A DNA stretch of 64,000 bases from Lepisosteus oculatus (Eukaryota; Chordata; Actinopteri; Semionotiformes; Lepisosteidae), in NCBI RefSeq assembly GCF_040954835.1, contig NC_090700.1, positions 20,563,501 through 20,627,500 of the forward strand. Direction: 5' to 3'. Below, piece by piece: positions 36,301 through 47,453 of the stretch. A program made the position numbers and the translations under genes. How positions within the stretch are numbered: the first letter of the stretch is position 1; every line of letters starts with the position of its first letter. The notes under the pieces are model-generated. The model saw nothing but the letters and a program-made list of their open reading frames with translations, had not been told where the DNA came from and searched no databases.

Positions 36301-39300
36301 ACATTTAAAGCTAAGCTAAGATAAACCACAACAAAAGGAGGCGGACGCCATCCAGTCGGCTTCCCGAGAGATATAAAGTTCTAAGAAAACTATCCAGGAA
36401 TCATCACTGCAGATAATGAGTTTTCACACACCAGTCCCAAACCACAGTCATTATGTCTTAACGAAACAGGAAAGGTGTGCGTTGTAGGTGGATGCATACA
36501 TTATTGCAATACATATTTATAAATCTTCTTTTAAAATAACAATTAAGCATCCCTTTGTGTTTAAATTATTAGGCCTCAAATAAGAAATAGTGCAATGAGA
36601 ATGCAGTGATGCTATGGAGCACATAGCAGTTAAATAATAATAACAAATATCAATCAGCCCTGGGACTTGCCTTACTATGAGCAAATTAAGTTAGATAATA
36701 CAACTTCCCCACTTGTCAGGAAACATCAAGAGAGATTATGTGATGTAATTAATTTTCTGTGAACAATTCTGCTTTTTATAAATAGGCAATAGGTTACAAA
36801 GAGTGTGCTAAAAGTAATGCATTCATACATGTATATTATATTTTAATATATGTGTATTTGGAGTACGTTTCTGAGCTCAAAGCAATGCATCCAATGTTCC
36901 CCACTAAAGTACTCACAACTGTCAACTGACGCTCAAAATGTTCACACACACAAATCCACATAAGGTAAGCTGTGTCATAAAATACCTCTGTATCGACCTC
37001 TGTAGATAAAGCCACATTTAAAATAATACTAAAAGAGAATCTTTGCCCCCTCAAATAACATCTAAATAAAAGAAAGAGTGCCAAAATCCACTTGGCAGAT
37101 ATACAAAGGGAAATGTAATACTTCTACAGATATGGAATAATGCAGCTCTTTAGTCTACATTAGATTACACTAAAGTCCCTTCAGTGCCCCATACCTGGTT
37201 TTGTTAATGAGGAATCCCAATAGTGAAGACTGTCTGTAGTATCAGGGTATTCACTCACCTGTCCTTCTCTCCTACCTACCTCTCTGCTACTCTGTTAATC
37301 CTCTTTTACAGTCTGTCTTTTAAGTACACAACTGGTCACATGAATTTGGCTGGTCAGACCTGGGAAATTTCAGCCTCAGAAGCTGTCAGACATTTGGGGT
37401 CTCAACTCAATAGGATACTGCTTGTGTACAAAAAGGAGTGGCAGACCCTTACAAAGGACAGGCTCAGTGTCCACAGCCTGGCCAAAAAAAACTGGGCAAC
37501 ACGGGTAGACCTGGTAATCCAGGGAAGACAGGCCGTACTCCCTCTGTCAACAAGGAGAGGCAGAGACAGGGACACTTTCTGCTACACTGCAGTACAGACT
37601 GTGGGATTAGAGAAACATTCTTCCCTAAAACAACAAATCCAGTTCCAGACTGACCAGAAATCAGAACATCATACTGGGGGAGGGGGAGGACAGCCTGGGA
37701 TATCCTGTCATAGCCTGAGAAACAGACAGCGAGCTTTTCAAATATTTGTATTGTTCTTAAATGTTTGTAAATGTTTTGCTAATTGTTAGTGCTCAATCAT
37801 GCCAATAAGGCTCTATGAATTTTATCCTAATCAGATCACATCCAGCTCTGAAAAGATCTTATCCCCTTCTGTCAAGCAATTGAGACAACATTGATGCCAG
37901 AACAGATCTCTGTCTCTTGATAAGGGGCGACAGAAAAATTACCTAAAATGCAAAGTTATAAATAACACACAACAGAAACAGTCAATTACTGTATTTCTTC
38001 AATTACATTATTTACATACGTGTACAGAAATTGACTAGAATTTATTGAATTTTGCATTATTGTAAAACTGAAAAATACTTCATATGTAATGTTATTTTTG
38101 GCCAATTTACTTCTTCTTAAGCACCGACTGTGTCTGGGGAGTTAATTCAACCACAAGGCACTCTTATTTTGAAAAATGGCAAAGTTCACACTTACGTAAT
38201 AATGTTTTAGGGCAATCAAGGCTCTTTTGATCCATCAAGAACCTTGTGCTCTCTATCTATGCCAACACAAATTAAACCCAAGACGCTGATGAAATCCCCA
38301 CATACCCATAAATACATATCCTTCCTTGCTTGCCTTTTGCTTTAAAAATCCTAGAAATAAAACAATGAAATTAATAACTTAGGGCAACAGAACACAAATT
38401 GCAGATTACATCCAAGGTCTGTATGGAAAAAGTGAAAAACTTTCCTTATTTGCTGCATCAACATACAGAGGAGTAAATGAGGACAAATGTCACAGACTGG
38501 CCATTGTAAAACATTGGATAATAATGATTGATGATACATGGCAGATTTAATCTACTATGTAATAACTGGTTATTCACAGGTTGTCCCAAGAGGACTAATC
38601 GGTTTCTGTCTGGAAGTGAGATGTTCTAGTGGTGACAGTGTAAATGCTATCAAACTAGAGCCACAGAGGCCTCAGAGCTGCCCAGCATCTACCAATGTGT
38701 TTGACACGTCTGTGACAGGACTTGATTTTGCAACACTCTCCACATTTTACAGCACAAATGAGTTGATTCATGCTGACAGAAAAGGAATTTTAAACATCCT
38801 TTGTTCTGAGCTATGAAGGATTGTGCAACATTTAAATTTGAAATGATTTAAATGGACAGATAAAATTGACATCCAGAAGGCTATCCAGAAGTTACAGAAT
38901 TTCTGTTTCTGGAGGGAGATGTAAACCGCTGGCTAACACAACATTTTAGCATTTAAGTAGAACATTCAAAAGTTAATTTAAACAGTTACAGCTTAGGAAA
39001 GAATGTAGACAACTTTCAGGGCTGAGATATAACAGCAATGTAACAGTCTCATAGTCTGATTTTGTTTGATCTCTGAAGCTCAATAAGGCTCAATAAGACT
39101 AATGTACTTAGTCATTACTGGAGACCTTACTGAGACCTTTATGGAGAATGTGGTCGTTGCTGTGTAAGTAGTGTTGGTAGACCAGTAGGTGGCCTTTTTC
39201 CCACTGGACCAAAAGTTCCAGACCATTGCCCCACTTTGGTGACTCAGGACACTGCTGTTGGAGGAACTGGAAATCCTCTCTGGGCTTGAACAATCCCAGC

Positions 39301-42300
39301 CTGTTCAGAGGAAGGATATACATGTCTATGCACAGCCTTCCTCTCCCTAGGAAGAGGAAAGCTGAGGAAAAGCAAAACGTAATGGAATGGAAACCACAAT
39401 GAACAGCACCTGAAAACACTGAGGTGCAGAGTGAGGGATTGTGATTCTTTTGTCAAGACATGGGCAGGAGATACAAGGACAACACTATATAGATCAGTAA
39501 ACGAACAATGTCTTTCTATTCAGATTACAGCATTATCTACCGTTATCTGCAAGGCAACCAGCAGATGACTTATGTCCTGGTTATCTTGGAGAGCTACTTT
39601 AAGAAAAACATGCAATGAATTCTTGCAAATCTATGCTCTTATGCCAGATTTTTGATGACCAAGGATGTAAAAATTCCCAGACATACAGTAAATGTCCAAA
39701 TATTTAGTTAAATCACTGCAGCATTGCTTTGTATTTTATCAAAAGCATTACTGGTACATATTTATACTTTGTTTTATAACTGATTATTTGAGATGTTTGT
39801 ATTTCTTAAGATTTTTCTATGCCCTGACATTACGAATGCAAAGCACCCTAAAAAGTTCAGCGAACCAAGACGCACAAGCATACTGTTGCTAGTAGTCTCT
39901 GCAGTATTAGATACACTTATTTATCATATGTACAGTATTTAATGTAACTATATGAAGTATTATACTGTACATTTTGGTTTGTGTTCCTTTCATCTTCATG
40001 TGTACTTAACATGCTGGATATGCTATCTTGTGTTTTTAAAATGTTTCAAAGTTAAAATATATTCAAGTGCTCACCTTAATGGGTTATTACAGTAATCATT
40101 CAGTATATACACAGACAACATGATTTTACACTACTGCAGACTGATGTCATTGTGTTATGGTTTTATTATAGTTTAAACACATTGATCCTTACAGAGAATG
40201 TGCGATACTTAACTCCCTCCAGGGAACATTTATGTCCTCCTGGTCCCCATTAACCCCATTTCCATTATAATCAATTCTGAATTTATCGGAAGGACAAGCA
40301 CCAAAGAGTTTGCTATCAACAGCAAGAAGTTAAGACATAAGGCCAGTACAGTCCAGCAGTTTCAGTTCTGTATCTGACGTGTAAATGAGGCATCTGGTAT
40401 ATGTGTGTGGTGGTATATGTGAACTGGAAAAAGAAAACTTCAATGAAGAAAGTAATACAGAAAATGTGCAGAAATGCTAATGTGATTTAACTCTTTCTGG
40501 CTTGTCAGGACATTAATCTGGGCTTCTGGTCTGGTTAGTATTATGAACTCATGTCTAAAGACATTTGACTGCAGAATGGAGTTGAACACAGGCCAGAGTT
40601 CATCTAAAAGAGCCAAATGTTAACTGTCTGCCACCAAATCAAATGAACGTTGGCCACAGTCAAGGTGCACACTCTGCAAAGCTGTCTTTTGTGAGAATAA
40701 AAAATGGAATTGCTTCTTTTGAGTTTCTCCACACAGAAATGAAATGAAGAGTTTTTCACTACACTTGGAATTTGTACATTTGAAACTGAATCATCATTCA
40801 GTCCTTTATCATATATCGCATTAAACCTTGTATTAAAAGAATTTGACAACCTAATAACATCACATGGGTGCAAAAAGATCTCTGCCTGGACTTTTAACTG
40901 CAGCTGCCGGTAAATACTGATCTCCAACAACAAGAACCTGAGTTAGTTCTCTATCAATGTCATCATTCCTACAATATATGAGCGAGTGTTACTTCTCATT
41001 ACCCAAAAACAAAAATTCAGGCAAGAATGGCTTGAGGTAACAGACAAAAGAACTGCCTCTTACTATGTTTCTTGAAGAACCATTTAATGGTTTCTGAAAG
41101 TTAACATCTGACAGAAACTAAAAAACTGCTATACAGTGTAATGTGGAGAAAGTCAAATACTAGCTTTCACAATTCATTTCCACTCAGAACACTGTGTCAA
41201 AAACTGTTAATTATAAATAGAATTAATCATTAATGACTAGAGCACTTCAATAACAAGTTCAGTTAAAATACTCTGGCAGAAAAGATGAGGGTGCATGATG
41301 TGCATGATGGGATTGCCTTTGGGAGGGATTCACTCGCTCTCTCACTGCACATAACACCAACGGGCACAGAGGAGGCCACTGACTTCACTCTATTAGAAAT
41401 AATTTAGGGTGATGCCATGGGAATCTGATAAAGCAGTGGTTCTCAAACTGTGGTACGCATACTGGCAGTGGTACGTGGAGTGCCGCCAAGTGGTACGCCA
41501 AATGACCCTGGAACTGTGTCGTGTGCGCTGAAAAATCGGGACGGGTTTTCATATTTTGTATTTTAATACGTGTCGAATACGCAGCATACGTACTACGATA
41601 CAGTGCGCGCTAATACTTCGGTGGACACAAGAGATACTCTGTAATTCTATATCACTCTATAGGGAATGCTTGCTACGAATGCAAGTGACCAATTGTATTT
41701 AAAAAAAGCTACTGTATCTCCAGCAAATAGGGAGAAAGGAGAATGTGCGTGATTTTGGAACTATGCCAACGTTGTCAACACAGGAATGCATAGAAATACG
41801 TGCTACGAACGCAGGTAATCTTGTGAGCACACGAAAGCGTGATAACAGAAAAATATTTAAGAACTGTTCTAATTTGAGAAAAATACACTGAGCGTCTCTG
41901 TTTCGCTCCCATGCGCATGAAATAAAAACTTTAAATAAATACGGAAATAAAAATGGAAACGCGGAAAAATGCAAGCTTGCGGATTGCTAAAGCAGGAAAG
42001 CTACACTATTTTTGAAGAACCTTCTTTACCGTTGGCAAAAGAGATGACTTGATTATGTGTAGAGAAAAGGCTGCTAAACAGCTCGACCTGCTGCCCCCCT
42101 CCCCCTGAAAGACACAGTCATTCATAGAATTATTGAAATGAAGGATTATATCAAAAGTACGCTGATAGAGCGTGTTAAGATGAGCAGATGTTTTTCACTG
42201 CAATTAGATGAGTCTGTAGTTGATTTGGCCAATTTGCTCGTTTACGTTAGATACGAGTTTGAGGGCATGTCCCATGAAGACTTTCTGTTCTGTAAACCGC

Positions 42301-45300
42301 TACCAACAGGAACTACAATAAAGCACATATTTCAGCTTCTGAATGAATTTATCGAAGAGAATGGCCTCGACTGGATAAAATGCGTCTGAGTTTGTACAGA
42401 CGTTGCTAGAGCAATGACAAGCCGACATAACGGTGAAGTTGCACGAATTAGAGAGGTTGCTCCAGAAATTAATGTACGCATTACAACATCCACCGCAAGA
42501 CCTTATCCGTCAAGAAAATGCCTGACGATTTAATATCTGTTAGACTCTGTTGTGAATTGTATCAAGGCTTGAAAAATTAATTCATATCTGCTTTGCTCAA
42601 CTAAACAGGCTCACCTCTCTCACTGAAATGGTGTTTTTTTATTAGTTGTTGTTAATGTTGTTTTTTTTCTGTAAAACACTTTGAGAAGCCACCTTTAAAG
42701 GCGCTATATCAAATAAAGTTTATTATTATAATATTTATTATATGTATGTGTGAGTGTGTGTGCAAGCGCGCTCATGTTGGTCATTGAGAATTTCTGGGGT
42801 TCCTATGAGATGATGACTTGTAGGTGGTACTTGGATGCTTTGGTTGGATTAGGGGTGGTACTTGGTCCAAAAAGTTTGAGAACCACTGTGATAAAGCATT
42901 TATGTAAAGCAGATGAGAAGTCACAGTAATTCACACATGCTAGAGAACAGTTTTGTTGGATTCCTGAAAACCCCACTTCCCTTCTGCAATGAGTTACATT
43001 CCTCACCTTAGCGTATTGTGCCAGGGCGTCGACTAAGGCAAGGGTAGTTTGGGAGAGATAGGTGTTGGCACTGTCCGTCACCAAGGAGGAGGCTCGCCTG
43101 ATCAGTGCCTCATGGGACAGATTCTCAGCTTGCTAGATGGAAACATAAATACAAAAGACATAGACAAATAAAACATTTTCAAAATAAGAGTTTTTACCGC
43201 TTATTTGTTGGCAAATTACTATTTCAGTAATATACTATGATGTCACTTAGCATTGATAATACAGCTGATTTATTGGGTCAAAGTTCCCAACACCCGGGGT
43301 TCACTAGAGAGGCACTTTTCATTATTTCTACAATTTTAACTTGACAATTTCATAGTGGACGTTACATGATTTAAGATGCACCCCCCTGTCATTCTGAAAT
43401 TAACTGCAATGGACAGCAGCAGGTTATGGTGGATTCTTCCAAGCAAACCAAAAAGACTACCTGGCTGAAATCCAACATAGACATGCAAAGCGACTGTTCA
43501 TATTTAGGGCTTTTAATCCTAGATCAAACATTGCTTTGATGTAACATTTTTGTGATAATGCAGTTGCATGAACCACAAACTACATCTCTTAATCAGTGTC
43601 AGTTTAAAATGTTCAGGATTTTCAGATCACAATTTTCGGTGGCCTGTCACACAGTCTTGTGATTGGAACCCCTCTGGGGCCCCAGATGTTCTAGTGGCCC
43701 CCTTCTGTACAGTCCACAGTTCAATTCTTCTCACAGAGATTTACCAGATTTAGCAAAGTCACTATAATTCCTCATCTATTATCAGTCAATTTTAGGAATT
43801 CTCCTATTTCAATACCTGTACACCCAGATTTCCAACTTCACCATCTAACCCAGTCTGTTCTTTGCCCAATTCATAATATACGACACACCCTGGATTTAGC
43901 AATTGCAAATCACTATTGTTGCTTACTTCTCTTATCTTGAACTAGGCTTCTCTGACCACTTCGCTATTCTCTTTAAACCTAGATTTGTATGTTTCACAAT
44001 TGCTGATCAGTTGCAACATATGGTCAAAACATCATTCTCCACCTCAGAAATATTGCCCAACTACATCCTATGTTGTCACTAACTGTTGCTGAAAGGTTAA
44101 TGAATACTTTAATCTTTTCTCAAATTGACTACTGCAATGCCCTACTAAATCCACACTGACCAAACTTCAGTATGCCCAGAAATTAGGCAGCCAGCAACTG
44201 GATTTACAGTAGTTGGTCCATGAAAATTTCAGGTGAAAGGAAATGGAGGAATAATATTGGAGGCCCATATTTTCTGCAGTCTTGTTCACGCCAACAATTT
44301 GCCAATAGGAAAGGAGTACAAATACAAGTAGCAAATAAGTAGCACATTGGGAAGTCTAGTATGCATTAAAACTAAAGTGAATTCACCTTCAAACTAGAAC
44401 CTTTGGAACCTTCTGGAAAAAACAATTCATTTCAACATAATGTCATCATCCACAGAAAACACATTTTGTGCACTGTTTACCTTTCTTTGTACACACTTAA
44501 GAGTGGCTTTCACCCTGAGCTTATTTTTTTTAATAATGTAAAATTCTTGTGTGTAAATCAAACGAAAAAAAATCATTTTTCATAGAGTGTAGTTCAACCT
44601 AATCTGAAATATCTAAAACTGGAAAGGATTTGGTCTTGTTTACACAGTATTATTTATATATTTTATATTTTCAAGACATTATGGATAAATGTTCAAGTCC
44701 AATTAAGTGTACAAAAATAAATGTAAACATAGTGAATAAGCGTTTCAGGATTATAGCTTTAATTTTGGTTTGGTGCACATACTGTAAAGTCAATCCTAGC
44801 AGACAGGCATAGCTGTTACTTCTGTATGTGATCTCATTAGCATGGAGTTCATTTATCTTACTTTGTATATGTAACTTTGGTAATGCCATAGACTATTCCT
44901 CGAGATGTGCAATGGAGGGGTGACGTACAGTACAGTGGCTGATGATATAAGGCCTCTAATATCTGTGCAGAACTCAATTTACAGGCAGATAGTACATCTA
45001 GGTCTATTAAAAGGAAAAGCATCTTTTAAGAGCTCACTAAAAGGAGGAATCTCACTGTGGGCCAAGTGTTCTTCGGTGCTGAAGATGGGACTGGATGTAA
45101 GAATGAAAAGTCCCCATACACAATTGCTTTTTCAGTTGGTGGGGTGGTTATTGTCAACTACAGCAACTATTTTACCTGCTTGTTTTGTACTATACAAAAT
45201 ACTACATATTGTAGACTTAGCTGTAAAAAAGACCTACTGTGGAAATTCATCTAAAGGTCACACATTTACACAGTACTATGCATTAGCTAGTTTGTCTCTT

Positions 45301-46944
45301 TTCAACATGTACAAAAGTATGCAATAAAAAGCAAAATTCTAACTGAGCTTGAAGTCAGACACCAATGAGAAGCTGAGGGGTTAAACAGTGCATATTTTCA
45401 AAGTGAAGACTGGCAAGTTTAAAAAAACAACAACAGCCTGTTTCTACTTTTTGAGTTCAAAGTGAAAACAGAGCAAAGTCCACAAGTACTGAAAGCAAAA
45501 CAAGTGCCCGGTAAAAGCAAGGCATCCATAGACAAATAACTTTTTAAAACTATTACAAAGATCATTCAGACATCTCCATATGAAACATCCTTACTTCAAG
45601 TCAGGAAACTCAGTCTGACCTGCTCACTTAAAGAATTGCGCTTAAGGAATGGAGAGTCTTTACTCTTGGCAAAATGCTCAAAACTTTTAAAAAAATATAT
45701 ATTCTTACACTTTCCATACAAACATCTCTTGTATTTTCTTAGAATTGAGAAAGCCTGAAGCCTAAGGGTTCAACTGGGTAGAAAAGCAATTGGTGAGGAC
45801 CATTCTACCTTTGAAAAGGGGACAGCACAGAGCCCCCCGCCCGCTCCCAGAGAGAGGAAGTTACTCCTCAGCAGCAGAGGAATCCGAACAATCCTGTGTC
45901 TGCTAGAACTGAGCACGCTCCAAGAACACCTGGAAAGAAAGGACATAAAAGGTATTAATGCATGTACACTGATCCCATGATCTGTGCCATTTCCCAGAAG
46001 ACCCTAGGTAATCAGGTTTACCAGACACCCACCAATTTCCATTAAAAAAGCACCTCCTGTATTCAGTACTAAATACACCACATTAGTCTCCACTTCTGTA
46101 TTTGGGACAATGCTTCACTAGGACTACTACACAGGTATTTTAAGACAAGCTTTGAAATGTTGCACTTTTCTTTTAAATCTTGGGTGTTTTTTAACTTTAT
46201 TGTACCAAACAATTATGGATCCTAATGCAAAAACAACAGTCATTTAAATCTATAATCTAGAGACGTTACTCTGTGTAGTAAGAACAGTCTGCATATATAG
46301 CAGTGACCACTATCCCCTGTGTATTTTTATACTAGACTTGGTGTCTAGACACGAAGCGTTTCCGTTTTTCTCTAAAAATGGTAAATCACAAGTTTTGAAT
46401 AGGTAAAATCGTGAATTTCAATTTTTGCAAATGCAAGATTTATAAACACATTTAGACTTTGCACTCCTGGAAAGTATTTAGAACAAACTAACATGTAAAA
46501 TACATTAATAACCCTGATAAAAATAAACAAATCTGTCAACTCAATTACTTCGAACAACAATACTTGGCACCTTGTTTAACATCCAACTCTTAAATGAAGG
46601 GTATTATTGCTGAAGATGTTAGTGATTATGTATCTGTTCACACCGAATACATACGGGAACGCACATTACTGGACAACACATTGTCGATTAGAGCACATAC
46701 TGTACAGTAAGTACACACGTTACTTTCTGTTGCTTGTTTACTCGCTCCTCAAAACTGCTCCTGCAAGCCTGGAAGTTGTTTCTTACTTCCGAGTGCTGTT
46801 GTTTTTAACAACAAGAAGTTTGAATGTCTCAAAGTTGCACTTGCGCGCGTACGTGAAAAAGCAGTCGATTATAGCTCAAAACCCAGGCTACGGACAGTAC
46901 CTGAACAAGCCAACAGACTGCACTCCCCTTCTGAACGCCGCCAT
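33158..46944 (-). CDS. diablo: DIABLO / Smac, complete six-exon coding sequence
   Basis: Mitochondrial intermembrane-space protein which, once released in apoptosis, binds the BIR domains of IAP proteins and frees caspases. Coding exons on the minus strand: 46901-46944, 45809-45929, 43007-43132, 35541-35651, 34753-34849, 33158-33390. All junctions are GT/AG and in phase. Total 732 nt, 243 residues (human is 239). Residues 1-49 are Arg/Ser-rich without acidic residues: a mitochondrial leader ending in LC. Residue 50 starts AVPF, the IAP-binding motif (AVPI in human), exposed after cleavage. Then come the helical-bundle signatures [38 protein letters not shown] and [10 protein letters not shown], and the conserved C-terminus EAYLRED. 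The start has G at -3 and +4 with an in-frame upstream TGA. Divergent to the MROH-type gene at 52.66 kb. Confidence 0.96.
33391..34752 (-). other. diablo: DIABLO intron 5
   Basis: AT-rich intron. The only recognisable content is the SINE at 34222-34445. Confidence 0.8.
34222..34445 (+). repeat. tRNA-derived SINE in DIABLO intron 5
   Basis: Head GCGGTGGCACTGTGGCTAAG with B box GGTGGTTCAAATCCC, then CCCTTAACCCCAGCTGCTCC, GGCGCCATATAAATGGCTG and the 3' end ATGCAAGAAATTGTATAAAG. Well preserved, so relatively young; orientation is opposite to the gene. Confidence 0.8.
34753..34849 (-). CDS. diablo: DIABLO coding exon 5
   Basis: Starts [18 protein letters not shown] and ends [12 protein letters not shown] plus one base of Gly. 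Corresponds to the ETTWMTAVGLSEMAAEAAY region of human Smac. Donor GTGTGC. Confidence 0.94.
34850..35540 (-). other. diablo: DIABLO intron 4
   Basis: Contains an A/T microsatellite (35018-35089, AAT/TAA units) and no other recognised feature. Confidence 0.8.
35018..35089. repeat. AAT/TAA microsatellite
   Basis: Interrupted AAT, TAA and TTA units in DIABLO intron 4. Confidence 0.8.
35541..35651 (-). CDS. diablo: DIABLO coding exon 4
   Basis: 37 codons in phase 0: [18 protein letters not shown], then [15 protein letters not shown], a highly conserved Smac block. Donor GTAGGC. Confidence 0.96.
37300..37830 (+). mobile_element. LINE (non-LTR retrotransposon) 3'-end remnant
   Basis: One frame at 37540-37650 reads [20 protein letters not shown] followed by TFFPK, matching the His/Cys block (HFLLHCP..S.IR..FF) at the C-terminus of fish LINE ORF2. 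Downstream, in shifted frames, are LGEGGG- and [13 protein letters not shown] pieces and a 3' tail containing GCCAATAAGGCTCTATGAA. This explains the 188-residue frame at 37223-37789. Frames are broken; it is inactive. Confidence 0.65.
39171..39270 (+). repeat. Diverged head of SINE family B
   Basis: GTTGGTAGACCAGTAGGTGG..., CATTGCCCCACTTTGGTGAC and CTGCTGTTGGAGGAACTGG match the head at 20298 more closely than the full copies. No 3' half follows. Confidence 0.45.
42138..42540 (+). pseudogene. hAT transposase fragment (ZBED5/SCAND3-like)
   Basis: The frame from 42138 reads [20 protein letters not shown], then [23 protein letters not shown] and [11 protein letters not shown]; an in-frame TGA at 42387 interrupts it, after which [11 protein letters not shown] and [12 protein letters not shown] follow. 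This is the N-terminal part of the catalytic region of hAT transposases, with the first catalytic Asp probably in LQLDES. The BED zinc finger and C-terminal dimerisation region are absent. Confidence 0.85.
42590..42740 (+). repeat. SINE/LINE-type 3' tail inside the hAT element
   Basis: CTGTAAAACACTTTGAGAAG, GGCGCTATATCAAATAAAG and a TTATTATTATAA end match the common fish GTAAAGCGCTTTGAG...GCGCTATAT tail. It lies between the transposase fragment and the right end of the hAT element. The left border is a guess. Confidence 0.5.
43007..43132 (-). CDS. diablo: DIABLO coding exon 3
   Basis: 42 codons in phase 0 at both ends: starts [19 protein letters not shown] and ends [10 protein letters not shown]. 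It corresponds to the first long helix of the mature protein. Donor GTGAGG. Confidence 0.95.
43133..45808 (-). other. diablo: DIABLO intron 2
   Basis: Contains a LINE fragment (43850-44200). A 140-residue plus frame at 44905-45327 has no family signature and is not called. Confidence 0.8.
43850..44200 (+). mobile_element. LINE fragment (L2/CR1-type), internally deleted
   Basis: 43884-43913 encodes [10 protein letters not shown] and, one frame on, SDHFAILFK, the end of an apurinic endonuclease domain. It jumps to [19 protein letters not shown] and IDYCNALL (44045-44145), the C-terminal part of the reverse transcriptase. Most of the reverse transcriptase between them is missing. Confidence 0.75.
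45809..45929 (-). CDS. diablo: DIABLO coding exon 2 (rest of leader and IAP-binding motif)
   Basis: Begins after a pyrimidine-rich acceptor (TTTCTTTCCAG). Encodes the Arg/Ser-rich leader and ends LCAVPFSK. The LCAVP block is shared with human Smac, where processing exposes the Ala. Donor GTAGAA. Confidence 0.92.
45930..46900 (-). other. diablo: DIABLO intron 1
   Basis: First intron. Its part next to exon 1 (46780-46900) has raised CpG content and an ETS-like CGGAAGT (minus strand, about 46790-46796), so it probably belongs to the promoter region. Confidence 0.7.
46901..46944 (-). CDS. diablo: DIABLO coding exon 1
   Basis: Encodes [14 protein letters not shown] plus two bases of the next Arg codon: the start of the basic mitochondrial leader. 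The donor is GTACTG at 46900-46895. Confidence 0.85.
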
Positions 46945-47230
46945 GACTGTCTCTACTCACAGGAAGTTTGTCCGACTATGAAGAAAGTTCCCTCTCACTC
47001 AGAAAGCCACTATGGCACAGAGTATTTGCGTCCTATATAATTTGATTGCAACGAAAATAAAGCATTTGGCAAATTTTTGACGTGATTCGATTTCACTTGC
47101 ACATGCTGCTCATGTTACTCCTCAGCAATGTTTGCAACTGATCTCAAGCGGCGAAGTGACTGTAACGAATCACCAGCGAAGCCTCTTGTTAATGTTTGAC
47201 TATGGCCGGGGACGGAGGCCTGCTAAAGTA
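46945..47230 (-). promoter_or_regulatory. diablo: DIABLO promoter region
   Basis: CpG-containing sequence upstream of the DIABLO start without a TATA box. An ETS-type motif CAGGAAGT lies at 46960-46967. ETS/GABP sites are common in TATA-less promoters of mitochondrial genes. A small plus-strand frame (MAGDGGLLKYHLLEIS...) starts at 47202. It might mark bidirectional transcription, but nothing else supports it. Confidence 0.45.
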
Positions 47231-47412
47231 CCACCTTCTGGAAATAAGCTGTAATTGTTGACTGAAGAACTGATTTGCCTATCTGGAAGCAAGATTATCC
47301 CAAATTTTAGTTTTAGTCTCAATGTAGTGTTTGCTTCAACGTTGCTTTATGTTATAATCTTGGTGTTACTATCAAAAACTTCGATTTTTGAAATAGAAAT
47401 TGAAATTCATTT

Positions 47413-47413
<1 letters not shown>

Positions 47414-47453
<40 letters not shown>

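Larger units (their letters stand above)
41434..42888 (+). mobile_element. hAT-family DNA transposon with intact ends
   Basis: Perfect 16-bp terminal inverted repeats (CAGTGGTTCTCAAACT at 41434-41449 and its complement at 42873-42888) are flanked by a perfect 8-bp target duplication, TGATAAAG (41426-41433 and 42889-42896). An 8-bp duplication and CAGTGGTTCTCAAACT-type ends are hallmarks of hAT elements. GTGGTAC motifs repeat just inside both ends. At 1455 bp it is too short for a full transposase, and the coding remnant is broken. Confidence 0.92.
35652..43006 (-). other. diablo: DIABLO intron 3, 7.4 kb, repeat-rich
   Basis: Largest intron. It holds a LINE 3' remnant (37300-37830), a diverged SINE B head (39171-39270) and a hAT transposon (41434-42888). 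The remaining sequence shows nothing recognisable. Confidence 0.8.

Noticed and set aside
37223..37789. 188-residue plus-strand frame as a gene
   Set aside because: A neighbouring frame matches LINE ORF2, so this one is a shadow of a decayed retroposon.
44905..45327. 140-residue plus-strand frame inside DIABLO intron 2
   Set aside because: No recognisable domain, no splice signals, opposite strand within an intron.
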